This document shows, piece by piece, positions 12,439 through 24,099 of a stretch of DNA of 64,000 nucleotides; the stretch's first letter is position 1, and every line of letters begins with the position of its first letter. The stretch is from Leptodontidium sp. MPI-SDFR-AT-0119 (Eukaryota; Ascomycota; Leotiomycetes; Helotiales; Leptodontidiaceae). Below the pieces are notes generated by a model that saw nothing but the letters and a program-made list of their open reading frames with translations, was not told where the DNA came from and made no database searches. The translations under genes and the position numbers were made by a program. The stretch covers positions 3,162,001-3,226,000 of the forward strand of contig JAHLEZ010000005.1 in NCBI GenBank assembly GCA_020726505.1. The letters run 5' to 3'.

Positions 12439-12839
12439 CACCCCCCAACTAAGTGACAATAGTAAGCTACTAGTATTGTGGTTGGCTACGCTAAGCGAGA
12501 GCAAACACTAAACTAAATACTTAGGCCACAACTATTCCTGTACTACTAAGTTAGGTAAACAACCTTCTTATTTGAAGTGGCGCAGCCCCCACTTAATTCT
12601 TGATCCTGTAACCACTTTACACTATACAGATCGACTCTTTTCGATCTACTAATTAATCAACCAATTAATAATTAATCAATCAATTAATAAATCGATCAAC
12701 CGGCACTATAGGTGTCTCACGGCGATCTACTACTGCCGTTAAGGCTGATCGTCTGTCCGCCGTTATAAGTTATTTGAATTGAATTGAGTTAATCGTCGAT
12801 CTTGAAGTTATATGTTGATTTAGGCATTACTAATTATAG
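12439..12839. other. Leader of the antisense gene / element C 3' untranslated region
   Basis: No coding line is visible on either strand. The stretch has a run of near-repeated ATCAATTAAT units at about 12645-12700, which are AT-rich and could act as a promoter for the plus-strand gene that follows. A possible acceptor (actaattatag) ends at 12839. The matching donor is uncertain, because the nearest GT would give an intron of only 33 nt. Confidence 0.4.
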
Positions 12840-13637
12840 TAGGCAAAGAAGAAGAAGGAGGCCAAGAAGGCTCTAAAGGCTGCTCCTACTCTAAAGAGAG
12901 CTGCTATAGCTGCTCCTGTTATTCGTGCTCGTGCTCCTCGTGTCAAGGGAGCTGAGCGTGCGGTTGTTTACTTAGGTTGTATTAATAGCGCCCTTTAAAC
13001 TAAAAGCACCGGCGAGTGCTTTAATGTTATTAGTCGGGGTACTCGTTACTTTACGTGCGCCTCGGGCCACTCCTACAAGGTTGCTCCCGCTACTACCTAG
13101 GCCCCCTTCCTAGTTTACCGGGCTACGCTCTTAAATAACACAGGCGAGAAGGTAAATTCCTTAGGTTATTCTTTTCTAACGTGTGATTACTAACCTTTTT
13201 AGGAATTAGAGCGCCTAAGAGCTCTTATTTTGGCGGCCCTTAAGGGTCAAGTTGTTACTAGTAGAGCTGCTAGTGGAGTAACTGGCTCTGACAGTCGTGC
13301 TTTAAGTGCGGCCTCGGCTACTCTTTATGTCGATTCCTCCTCGGAGTCAGAGGGTGGTGAGGAGACTCCTCGGGGAGTAACTCCGGCTTCTCCTGCTACT
13401 CCTGCGGCTGCTACTCCTACTGTAGCTGTAAGTGGAGCTAGTGGAGCTACTGTTGCGGCCGCTGGCATTAGTGCTAGTCTTGTTGCTTTCTGGGCCCTAA
13501 TAGCTGATAAGCCTCTTGGAGTTACTCTCACACTAGAGTAGGAAGCTCAAGCTGCTCGGGTTGAGGAGCTTATTGGGGTAATTGTTAGTGTGTTAAGTGA
13601 CTTAGTTCGGGAGGTTTTAGGCCTTCTAATTACATAA
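12840..13637 (+). pseudogene. Antisense spliced gene carried by the Copia element
   Basis: Two plus-strand blocks, 12840-13151 (104 codons, multiple of three) and 13203-13637, join in frame across a 51-nt intron with donor GTAAAT, branch site TACTAAC at 13188-13194 and a T-rich acceptor ending TTTTTAG. The frame has only four stops (TAG at 12840, TAA, TAG, and TAG at 13539) before TAA at 13635, all of a kind made from CAA/CAG by RIP. Visible features are a Lys/Ala-rich start, a Cys/His segment (GCINSAL, then GECFNV and FTCASGH), and a Ser/Glu then Ala/Thr/Pro-rich region with a C-terminal hydrophobic helix. This is not gag or pol, and no standard retrotransposon protein fits. The spacing recalls small Cys-rich proteins seen near fungal repeats, but the function is unknown. 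The 5' end is not resolved. Confidence 0.6.
13152..13202 (+). other. Spliceosomal intron of the antisense gene
   Basis: The donor is gtaaat, the perfect branch site tactaac ends eight bases before the AG, and a tttttag acceptor closes it. Removing these 51 bases keeps one frame open from the Lys/Ala block into the Leu-rich block (TGEK joined to ELERLRALILAAL). On the minus strand, which is the element's own sense strand, these signals have no meaning. Confidence 0.75.
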
Positions 13638-13999
13638 GTTACTCTCTTTTGTGTAAGGCGAGGCTTAGGAACCTCTAAACAATTAAGTGTCCCCTTATAA
13701 TTTACTTACGTTGCGTTACTTTTACTATAGAAACGAACAACCGTTGAGAGTAATTGAATCTTCTAAATGCCGTGAATTTCACCCCCGAGCTTAGTTGCTC
13801 TTTAAGTAAATGAAATAATAAGAGAATTTACAAAGGAATAACAAATATATAAGAAGATACCCTTATAACAAAGGAAAAAGTAAAGAACGTGTATAAAGAC
13901 TTACTTTAAAGCGAGGGCTCTATAGTGAGTTACTCCAGTTAAGCACGAACATCGACTAAGTTAATGAGAGCAATAAAATTCTCAAATTTCTGTCGAGAG

Positions 14000-14560
14000 A
14001 GGTTCTTTGTAAGTCCATTAGCGGGCATATAGCCCGTAAGTAAATATTCGACTAAAAAAGTGCCCTTTTAAAACTCCTGGCGTAATTACATATTCTGAAT
14101 ATTAACATGGCGTAGTTTAATAGAGATACGCTAATTTTCCCTAACAATTAACTGTATCGTTTACTAATTGTCGCAGAAGATTCTCCAAATTTCCCCTAAC
14201 TTAAGACGTAGCTCCTAAAAGAAACGCTACAAAGCTATGATCTCCTTAGCCGTGCGCTTAACGCCTAAAAGCTCAGCCTGTATAGTCGAAGTAGTGACTG
14301 TATCTTGTAAGGCCGCTCTCTACAAAATCAAACCTCTAAAAAGTATTACAATATAACTATTAGAAGAGCGCCTAGTATCGAGATCGTCTATAAATAAAGT
14401 ATCCGAAGCTATAATAAGCTAAGAGTCGCGTAGTTTGTAGCTATAAGTGATCGCCAAAAATCGGGTTCCGAAGAGGTAATAAATAGTCCAATTAACTGCC
14501 GCAAGGTACTCTAAAGAGGGGTTAGTCAAGAAGTAAGAAAGTCTTAAAGTTACAAATATA
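14000..14560 (-). pseudogene. Element C RNase H remnant
   Basis: The assignment rests mainly on position: this is the minus-strand coding block directly downstream of the Copia reverse transcriptase and upstream of the antisense gene. Stops are frequent. I could not point to an intact catalytic motif, so limits are approximate. Confidence 0.4.
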
Positions 14561-14599
14561 ACGTCTACGCGTAACATAATTGCCGTGTAAAGCACTGAG

Positions 14600-15560
14600 T
14601 TAACCTTCTCTTAATACTCCTTAATTTGAACCGGGGTTACTTGCCCTTGATTCTTCAGTAGCTCGACTTGAGGTAGTGGAGTACTTAGGTAATTTCTATC
14701 TACTAAGTCAAATCGTAGAGTAACCTTTTAGATATAAGTGTCGTATACTAGAGAAATAGTCTTTACTTAACGATCTCTAATAATACGAACACCTAAAAAC
14801 CACTCTATTAGTTCTCCTCTAGTGAGCTCATATGCCGTATTTAAGTCGTCGATAATAGGTTGAGCGTCTTCAAGGGCTAAAGAGTAGTATAACACTTAAA
14901 TATCGTCGACATAGAAGATAACAAAGACCGAACGTTACTCGTTCATAAAGATACAAGGCTCCTCCTTGTAGGGGATTAACCCTAACTTTAATAAAGTTCC
15001 GGTAAAGTCTCTGTACTATAGTACTAGCGAGTCTCTAAGTCCATAAAGTACACGATTAACCTCTACTACTATCCCGTCTTGTTTAAATCCGTCTAGTAAG
15101 TAGTAGTATACGCGAGTACTCGATTCGCTTCGTTTAACGTTAATAAAGGCGTTAATAATATTAAATTAGATCATCTCTAAATCAAATTGAGCTACTATTA
15201 CTATAGCGGTCTTAAAAGAACGAGTAGCTAAGGTTGCCGTATATGTTAAGAGAATTGACGTTTTGGGTTGTAAGTCTCCCCTAATAACAACTCGCGAGCG
15301 ACACCTAGTCAAATACCCTAACGAATCGACTTTGGCGTGAAATACTTATTTCAATAGTATTAGTTGTTTAGTGGTAAAGCTTTGTTTGACGACTCTCTAG
15401 TAGTTACGCGACTCTAAGTTAGTGATTTCCTTGATTACGTCGGCTTAGAAGTGCTCTCTTAGAGGGTGATCTTTAAGGTCTCTCCAATTTAATAAGTCCT
15501 TTAGTAATTAGGATTAGTGTATTCGTGGGAGATCAATTAGTTGTCGAATTTCGACATTTT
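14600..15560 (-). pseudogene. Element C reverse transcriptase remnant
   Basis: On the minus strand the catalytic motif FYVDDI is intact; YVDD is encoded at 14902-14913, in the Copia-type form. The surrounding frame is interrupted by TAA/TAG codons. Limits are approximate. Confidence 0.65.
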
Positions 15561-16499
15561 TGAGAATAAACGCTGAGATTATAGCGTGGACTGCGCTCAA
15601 GTCTTTCCCGTCTCTTTGTACTAGTTCTTGACTAGGCCAAAAGGTCCCTAGAAAGTCCTCCAAATGCTCACGGTTACTCGACGGGTTTAACGATTCCGTA
15701 ATTAGCTCTCTAATAGTTACTGTGTAGACGCTTCGATTCGGTTTCGTAATCTTACTACTAACTCGGGTCTTTCGACCGTCGCCAGTTGCTCGATCTTCTA
15801 CCCTCTTCCTCCATAGAGGTTTAAGTAGGTTGTTATTAGTTAGGGCCGGAAGTAATAAGTGTTACTTTATATTTAATTCTTCCCCTGAGTCTAATAAATT
15901 AGGATGCTCCTTGTACTTTATTACTTGAGGCGGAGCTTCCGATTACTTAAGGCCGGCACCTTGAGTAAGTGCTCCTCGACGCTTGAGACCGCGCTCTCGG
16001 TCGTATAGCCCTTAAGAGTATATAACAACTTGTAGTATCAATTAGCGCTCAGCTCCTATATCTCTCTTAAAGTTTAATACGCTATGTAAGACATCTCTCT
16101 TAGTTGTACTTTAAGACACTAACTGTCTTAATTTGTCGACTCGTTTTGAGACTTAATCAGGGTACTCGTGAGTAAGAAGTCTAATACTCTTCCTTAGTTG
16201 TTTCACTCCCGAGTTTTTACTAACGAGTTCTATTAATCCTGACTTTTCTAAGGGTAATATTAGTTACTCTACCCCTATAGTTAAAAGCTTAATTAAAGGC
16301 TGTGACACCCCCGAGGTTGCAAACTCAATAGTTTCTATAGAACTTATTACTTAGCTTAGTTGTTCCCTTTCTAAAGTAGTACTTATTATTAATTCTAGTA
16401 TATTAAGTGCGCTTAGTCGATTAATTATATCGGTTCTAGCGTCCTGGGGTCCCTCCTCTTCTTCTAGTATTTCAGTAAGATCTCTCAATATTAAGCGCG

Positions 16500-17560
16500 G
16501 CTAGCCGACCGCTCTCTCCACGTTTAGAGAGCCTAAATAAAAGAGGGATTCGTTAAAAGCAACGTTCCGAGTCACTATTACACGCTATAATTGAGGTACC
16601 CAGACCTTATATATATTAGACGAGACGTATCCTACCAAGTATCCAAGGTACGCTCTTAGGTTGACTTTGAATACTCTCTTTTATTAAAGAGCCTCTCAGT
16701 CCTTGATCATAGGGTAGGCTCTACAGCTGTACGCCTATATATTACTCCAGTCAGGTCGTATATCAGTGTTAAGCTTCTAAATAAGCTTAGGGTCGTAATA
16801 CCGAAAATATTGCCTAAACTAGGCGTGGAAGATCTTATTTAGACTTTTAAAGCCTTTTTAAGTAGCCGGACTTATATTATAAAGAGTAATTGCTGCTATG
16901 GCTACTTCCGTCCAAAGCTCCTCCAGTAAGTTTACTAAAAGGCGCATCTTAATAGACTTTTCGATGATTTCCTTGCCTGCGCGCTTAGCTCCCCTATTAA
17001 GTTAGTATATATACGAAGGGGTACCCTCAATATCAATACCATTCTCTGTACACCACTTTTCGTACTCGGTTGATCTATTAATTCCTATAACCGAGGTATC
17101 GTTATCTTGGCGTATTTTGTAAATCGAGAGTCCGAATTAACATCTCGTCCACGCCTTAAACAGTTTGAGAGCTCCTAAGACGGCGATTAACCCTTTATTT
17201 TTCAAGAGCTATTTATAGAATTTCCCATCGTATTAGTCTTTAACTAACAAGAGCTAACTATTCCCATCAAATCTAATAGGGAAGTCGAATAAGTCCCAAG
17301 AAATACAATAAAAAGGCCGGGTAACTGTTCTCTCCGAAGGTCTTCGACTAACGACTTGCTGCGCGACAGTTAGAAAGCACTCTTTACACTTAATTTGAAT
17401 AGTGCCTAAGATCTCGACGTTGCGCGTATTTTTGACCAAATTCTCTAACGCTTCCTTCCCTAGGTGCCCTGCCCGTAGGTGCTATAACCTAGCGTCGTCT
17501 AGCCGCGGTCTCAAATATCGTCGACTTAATTGAAAGCCTTGCCGGATACTCCTTTAAAGC
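16500..17560 (-). pseudogene. Element C integrase remnant
   Basis: The minus-strand frame at 17254-17439 reads CKECFLTVAQQ and then WDLFDFPIRFDGNS, matching the end of the GAG-pre-integrase zinc segment and the first catalytic aspartate region of Copia integrases. It lies upstream of reverse transcriptase in element orientation, which identifies the superfamily. Confidence 0.6.
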
Positions 17561-17754
17561 GTAGGGAACATCAAAAAGGTATAAGTTAGGCGAGTCAAAG
17601 AGTTACGAGTAGTTACGGAAGCTGAAGAGTAGTTAAAAGGCTTGTATTCAAAGAAAGCTAAGTTAAACTGTCGCTCTAATTACTTTAACACGATACTCTT
17701 CTCAGCTGATCCCACGCGCAACGTACAGTTTAACCCATTATACCAAACTCTAGC

Positions 17755-18110
17755 CTACAATAAACGAGCTTCCGAAATAATATTGACATTAAATCCTTCA
17801 ACGACAGCGACGTTAAAAAGCCTCAAGTCCTTAGTGTTTAGTCCGTCAGGGCTATAGAGAGCACCCTTAAAAAGACGAGTACCTCGGCCCTTAATTATAA
17901 GGCTCGACGTTCTAGCTTTAACACTGTCGTCGTTCGTTAATCTAACAAAGGTTCCGGGCTCTAATAGAGCAACCGAATTAACCAAATGAGTGGCAGCGCC
18001 GTTATTAAGCAGGGTACTCTCTAAGAGTGGGTGTCGATCCATATTAATAGTAACGTAGATTCCTGAGGTAGCGAGAGCCTCATCGAGCAACTCCGGACTA
18101 ATTACATATA
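17755..18110 (-). pseudogene. Element C protease remnant
   Basis: A minus-strand open frame contains LLNNGAATHLVNS at about 17982-18010. In Copia proteases this is the catalytic D-S-G-A-T/S-x-H site; here the aspartate codon reads AAC (Asn), a G-to-A change of the RIP kind. The catalytic residue is therefore lost. Confidence 0.65.
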
Positions 18111-18229
18111 CATTGACATTGCCGGGATACCTCAGTAGCTCTAAGGCTTTTGCCGAGGTTGTCGGAGAAGACGAGGAGTTTTCGGAGGTTGTTCCCTTAG
18201 TAATTTCCTTTACCGCTACTTGTCTCTAC

Positions 18230-19449
18230 CTTTTCTTGCCGATTACTCGTTTAAGGTCGGGAAACTCCTTTTCAAGCTTAATTCGGGTTTCCTTGATTTC
18301 GTCCGTAGACGGTAAGTTACGTAGTTTGTCCCCGGTTAAGCCGTCGTAGCAATATCGAAGTCTGTAACACTCGATCGCTTTATGTCGGTGAGAGCTCACC
18401 TTATAGGGGCAAGTGTTAATCGAGGTATTTAGCGAAGGAGTCCTTAGTACTAGTAGTACTCCTGGAGTATCCGATCTCCCTCCAAGTGTAACGTACAATC
18501 CAACTGTCTTGTTCCTCCTAGTAGCCGTAAGAGACTCTTCGTTGAGCGCCGATAACTAGTTAACGTATTAAAGTAACGTGTACTTATGAACAACCCCAAG
18601 AGTATTATCTTTAAGGACCTTAGACAGTCGTTCGCGAGCCTATTCAGGTGCGAGCTTCTCTTACACTGCCTTAATAAAGTTAATGATCGCTAAGGGGCCC
18701 TTGACGTCCGGAATGTCGTATAATAGAGCATCTTAGTAGGCTGATCGCCACTCTTAAATCCACACCTTAGGATTGACTTGTCCTGTTTTGACGATTTCGA
18801 GCTTCTCTCTATATTTGGCTTGAGCTTTAGTGATGTTACTTGTTTCCGAAGGAGTGTAGTCTCTCTTTAACACCTTAAGGAGCATCTATAGAGTCCAAGA
18901 TCGTGGGTCGTTCGGTTCGTCTGTCATCTTGTCGGGTTACTCTTTTGCTCTCTATTCCTCCTCAATCTCACACTCTCGAACAGCACTCTGGTAGATCGAA
19001 GGATCAACCGTCTCTTGAATCTACTTGTATGTTACTTTATAGGCCCGAGCCTTTTCCGACCATTATGTGTGTTTCACAATATACTCCCTCATTAGGGCAA
19101 CATATATTAGAGCAACTATAGTAACGTTAGACAGTATAAGAGGTATTACACTTAGTTTAGGTCCCTTAAGTTCGGGTGCTCGTTAGTCTCCATCTCACTT
19201 TGCTTACTCCCTGAAGTTGAAATCGAGAGCCTCCTTGTCCTATTGTGCCTTTACTTGGTCGATCGTTTGTGCTTAAGGCTCGTTTTCGAGGATATTTAGA
19301 GCGGCCGGTAGCTCTAGATCAACCGACGTCCATACCTTGTGGAAGATACAGAAGGATTTAAAGGCTTAATATCATAGGGTCTAGGTTTGCCTATCGTAGT
19401 TAAGCGGCGTTCGATTATTAGAAGAGGAGACTAAAGTTGAGTCTACCAT
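18230..19449 (-). pseudogene. Element C gag remnant with zinc knuckle
   Basis: An ATG on the minus strand at 19449 starts MVDSTLVSSSNNRTPL, and stops soon follow in positions expected for Gln. At 18226-18498 an open stretch carries CPYKVSSHRHKAIEC, a cysteine/histidine knuckle-like cluster, just upstream of the protease. This is the expected place for nucleocapsid. Confidence 0.55.
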
Positions 19450-19705
19450 AGCGAAGAGAGGGTTACTCTCTCGAGGGTTCAATGGATTTGTTGAAGAGGA
19501 GAAGAGAATATCGAGTATAGGTGCTCGATTTACCCTTTTCAAGAGAGGTTAAAGGGAAAATGGCGGTGTGAACTACACTTGTTAATAAGTGGAAAACGCC
19601 GACGTTGTTCGTCACTTACTAATCCTACGTTGACAGCTCTACTTAAATCTACAGAGCACAGAAGGAAGAATACTAACTTAATAGCTTCGTCACGGGGCTT
19701 ATAAC

Positions 19706-19890
19706 TATAGTGCAGAAGTGGAGTAGAGCCTTACGATCAACGTAGGGAGAATTGAAGTGGTTGATTGTTCTCTAGAATACATAAGGAAATCAGGGGAACA
19801 CGTTATTCTCCTGAAAGCGGTATAACGTGGCAGAAACCATATCCAGCGTAGCGCGCAGCTAACTGAGCATCAGCCCGTGCCTGTACGACA
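19706..19890 (-). repeat. LTR of element C (5' LTR in element orientation)
   Basis: Second 185-bp LTR, flanked on the right by attaa at 19891-19895. It starts tatagtgcag, where the partner reads tgtggtgcag; both differences are G-to-A. Confidence 0.92.
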
Positions 19891-19895
19891 ATTAA

Positions 19896-21260
19896 CAAAT
19901 CGATTAATAACCTCAAACACCCCTTAACCCTACCTTACTACCTTTACTAGTCTCTCCCCCTCGTCGGCGAAACTTTAGAGAAAGGAGCGCCCTTATACGG
20001 CTAGACTTTACTAACACCCTTATCCTTTTAGTTAAGACTCTCTCAGAGGAACTAAAAAGCTTTAACAGATTCAACTCAAACTTAAAGGACAAGCCCTAGC
20101 GTTTCTTCGACGCATTATTAGAGCCTACTAATATAAAGGGCCTTACCCCCGCTTAATAAGCTAGAGTAAATTAGTTAATTAAGGACTCCGTCAACTCTAC
20201 TATCGCCGCCGCCGTCACACAAGCCCTCACTTAATATACTATTAATAACCCTTACTAAGAGACTAATACTCCCTCTCCTTCTAACTAATCAGTGCGAGCC
20301 CTTATAGTAGACCTCTAGCCTACCGCCGACTATTACTTCCTTAAATTAAACCCTGACATCCCCGCCGTCGAGCCTAATAAAGTCAAGTACCCCCGTACCC
20401 CCTTTAGCGATTATAAAGGCGAAATTAAATACGACGCCTAAAAAATAAATATAAAGCTCTTTATTTAAAAATACTTAAGTAACTTCTTTACTAGCGAATC
20501 GCAAGTCCACGCTTACTTTAAGTATATAAAGGGAGAGGCTAAGACTATTATTTTTTAACAAATAGACCCCGACTTCACTAAAGACTTCAATAGAGCCGCC
20601 GACGTCTTAAAGGCTTTAGACTAACGTTTCTTTAATTACAACCGAGTATAAGCCGCTAAACTCAAGTATAATTAACTACAAATAAGTAATATAACTTATA
20701 ACGAGTTTCGTATAAAGTTTACGACTTACGCGACTACTAGAAAAATCTCACCTAACTGCTAGTTCGACGACGTATACGAGAAAGTCTCAAATAAGCTTAA
20801 GTATAATATCTAAACTAAAAAGTATAAATTCGCTAGAGATTATACGGCTCTTGACAAGTTCTTAGCCGTCTTAAATCGCGAGCTATAGAATATCACTACC
20901 GGACGAGTTAATAGACGTATTATTACTACTGTCCACGAAGCCCCTCGAGTCTCTTTTAATAATACTAGTACTAGCGACTCACGCGGCATCCTAAAGAAGG
21001 ACAGTTAGCGTTCGACTTCACTTACTCCTACGGCTCACGTATAAAGACCACCGACTCCAAGACAGTCGTTAGATGTCCGCTAGCGTACGCCCTCCCCTTC
21101 GCCTGTCTTACGCCGACCTAAGTCCCCCGTACTTCCTCTTACGCTTAAGGACGTCTCTTCCGACACTTGTCTCTACTATAGTAAGACCGGCTATTAAGCC
21201 AGCGGCTGTCTTAAGCGTCGTAAAGACTAGGCTCTTAATAAGTCGATTTCATAGCTAGTC
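19896..21260 (+). pseudogene. Element B gag remnant
   Basis: Plus-strand coding remnant after the Copia insertion point. At 21168-21209 exactly 14 codons read C-x2-Y-x4-Y-x4-C. This keeps the spacing of a CCHC knuckle but has the second Cys and the His turned into Tyr (G-to-A and C-to-T). The knuckle marks nucleocapsid. The leader 12016-12253 lies on the other side of element C. Confidence 0.6.
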
Positions 21261-22399
21261 GTTAGTAAGGATCTAGAGACTAATAAGCTATCAAAAAACT
21301 CTTAGGCCGTAATAAAGACTCACACCTTAATATAGGCTATAATTTATAAAAGGACTTAGTATTTAATTTCCGTGCTCTTATTAAAAGACGACAATTCTTA
21401 ATTAGTATTAAACTAAGAAGGAATAGATTCTTTACTAAGACTCTTATATATATTAATAGTAGAGTTAATATTTTCAGTATTATTAAAACCTCTTTTATAT
21501 ACTGACTCGTCAAGTAATTTAATATCTCTTTTATATCCCTCCCTTAGTTAATTATCTTAACTAATTATAATAACAAGAAAGGCAAACTAATTAATACGGC
21601 CGTCTTACTTACCCTAACAATCGACCACTAGCGAATCAACTTCCCCTTTCTAGTAACTAACTTAAGAAACACTGACGTCTTAATTAGTCGGAAGTTCCTT
21701 AAGTATTATAACTTAAAACAGTCATATATAAAGAACTACAATCGGCTAAAATAACTATTAAATATACCCGTCCAGCTGTACTTTAACTAGTAAGTCTTCG
21801 TTAATATTAACCGTTTTAATAAGCTAATCGTCAAGTCTCACTAACTTAACATAGAACGAAGAGATACCCTTATAAATATAAATAACTACCGCCAGAAATA
21901 AGCTAAGCTTGCGGCGCTCGACGATTCCCCTAAGACAAAGGCCCTTGTTTAACTTACCGCTAGTGTCTCACTAACTTGACCCTCGAGCTTTACTAGAGAA
22001 GTCAAAGAGCGCCTATAAGTTATAAAAGAGTAATTAAACCCTTTGACATCCCGTGATCTAAGATTACTACTTAAAGACAAAAGAACTTATAAAGCCTCTC
22101 TAGCGAATTACTAGACAAAGGTACTTACTACGAAAATCTTCCTTATATCGGCAATAGTAATATCTACGACGTACCTTTAACTTAAGAGGGCTAAAAAGAA
22201 TAAAGTATAAACCTTCGTGACATTAGTACTTAAGATTAACTAAGAACTGACTCGTCGCCGGCGAGAGGCCTTAAACTAACTAAGCGTCGAACTTATATTA
22301 ATAAATAGAGACTTAACCTTAGAAGAGGCCTTAGAAGCTAAGTACGCGCAAGATAATGAGTTAATAAGTAAAAAGCTCTTAATAAAGTACTAAGAGTAT

Positions 22400-23790
22400 A
22401 CTCCTCTCTTCTCCCGGCGAGCCTTTAACGAGCTACTAGTATACTATTAAGGTGTGAACTATTAAATTAAGCTTACTAAAGAAAACGACTTGTCTTTTAA
22501 ACCTCTTTAGTATATAACTAAAGAATAACTGTTAGAGACTAAGCGGTATATTATTAATAATTTACATAAGGGATTTATTAAGCCCTCTAGTACACTATAT
22601 ATAGCCCCTATTCTCTTTACTAAGAAAGCCGACGGCAGTCTCCGGCTATACGTCGACTACTAGAAGCTAAATGCCTTATTAAAGAAGGACCCGTACTTAA
22701 TCCCTCTAATCGACGAGATAATAACACGTATTTATAAGGCAAAAGTCTTCACAAAGCTTAATATTTAACAGGCTTTCTATCACATTTATATGTCCCCTAA
22801 GAGTAAAGACTATACGACCTTCCGCACTTAATATAACACGTATAAGTATAAGGTCCTTCCCTTTAGCCTTACTAATAGTCCGGCGACTTTCTAGTAATTC
22901 GTTAACGATATCCTTATAAAATACCTCGACAACTTCTACGCGACTTATATAAACGATATCCTTATATATTCGTTTACTCTAAAGGAATATAAGGTCTACG
23001 TTAAGAAGGTCATAGTAATATTATAAGCACACGGACTTTAGGTTAATATTAAGAAGTCTAAGTTTAACGTACAAAAGACTAAGTTCTTAGGATTCGTTAT
23101 TAGAGTCGATAGCGTAGAAGTAGACTTAAAGAAGATTAGTGTGATTAAGGACTAATAATACGCCGACAATATATAAGGTATATAGAGCTACCTTAGCTTC
23201 TGTAACTTCTACCGCTAGTTTATTAAAGACTATAGTTATATTACACGTCCTCTCACGATACTCACCGGAAAAGACGTTCCCTTTGTCTTTGATAACGCTT
23301 ATAAAAACGTATAAGAGACTCTTTAAGAAGCTCTCTAATCTACGCCAGTTCTTCGCTACTACGACCTTACTAAGTAAACATAGCTAGAGACTAATTCCTT
23401 AGATAAAGTCGTCGCTAAGATTTTATCTTAATTATAAGAAGACAATACCTTTCACTTCGTAAGATACTTCTCTAAGACTATAATAAACCTTAAGCTCAAT
23501 TACTTAATCTACGATAAAGAGATATTAGTAATTTTCCGGTCGTTTAAACAATATCGCCTAGAGCTCTTAAGTGCCTAAAAGAACGTCCTTATTTATATAA
23601 ACTACTAGGCCCTAAAGTACTTCATAACTACTAAAGACCTTACGGCTAAGTAAGCTCAATAGGCTGAGTTCTTTATAGATTTCTATTTTACGATTATATA
23701 TCGTACTAAGACGACTAATACGTTAGTTAATACCTTGTCTCGACGGGATTAAGACCTCACGGCAATAGAGGCACATAAGCGGGCTATTTA
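22400..23790 (+). pseudogene. Element B reverse transcriptase and RNase H remnant
   Basis: Plus-strand remnants read [17 protein letters not shown] and then KLNALLKKDPYLIPLIDEI, the classic Gypsy reverse-transcriptase fingers. The catalytic box at 22946-22957 encodes Y-I-N-D: the first Asp of the Y-x-D-D motif became Asn. Downstream (about 23380-23790) comes RNase H with DKVVAKILSQLQEDNTFHF, YFSKT and the connecting SRRDQDLTAIEAHKRAI end. Stops interrupt throughout. Confidence 0.8.
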
Positions 23791-24099
23791 TAATTAACAG
23801 TTAATTCCGACTGACAAAATTAACTCGCGAGTCGCTAGCGACCTTTAGCTCTCCGCCGTTAACCTTATAAACGCTTATATTAATGTCGTAAAGACGGTAC
23901 CCTTAGTACTTATAAAGGCCATAATCCTAGACCACGAGGTTAAGACACGTGACAAGCCAGAGCTAGAGCCGGAACTTAAGCTTAATACAGAAGTGCTAGT
24001 CGACCCGGAGACCCCTATGCCGAAAGAGCTAGACCTTAACTCTATAATAGCCTATAACGTCACGGAATACGATATTATTAATTAAGTACTTACAATTAA

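Larger units (their letters stand above)
12254..19890 (-). mobile_element. Innermost LTR retrotransposon C (Ty1/Copia), antisense to its hosts
   Basis: LTRs of 185 bp lie at 12254-12438 and 19706-19890 with a perfect target duplication attaa at 12249-12253 and 19891-19895. About 14 sites differ between the LTRs and all are transitions. On the minus strand the order is gag with zinc knuckle, protease, integrase, reverse transcriptase, RNase H; integrase ahead of reverse transcriptase is the Copia order. The C-run just inside 12438 (ccccccaac) is the polypurine tract read on the minus strand. The minus-strand sequence next to 19706 (gttataagccccgtgac) is a candidate primer-binding site. An unrelated plus-strand gene lies between RNase H and the downstream LTR. 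Confidence 0.9.

Noticed and set aside
13325..13531. Minus-strand open frame opposite the antisense gene
   Set aside because: It mirrors the Ala/Thr/Pro-rich low-complexity stretch of the plus frame and has no relation to the Copia polyprotein.
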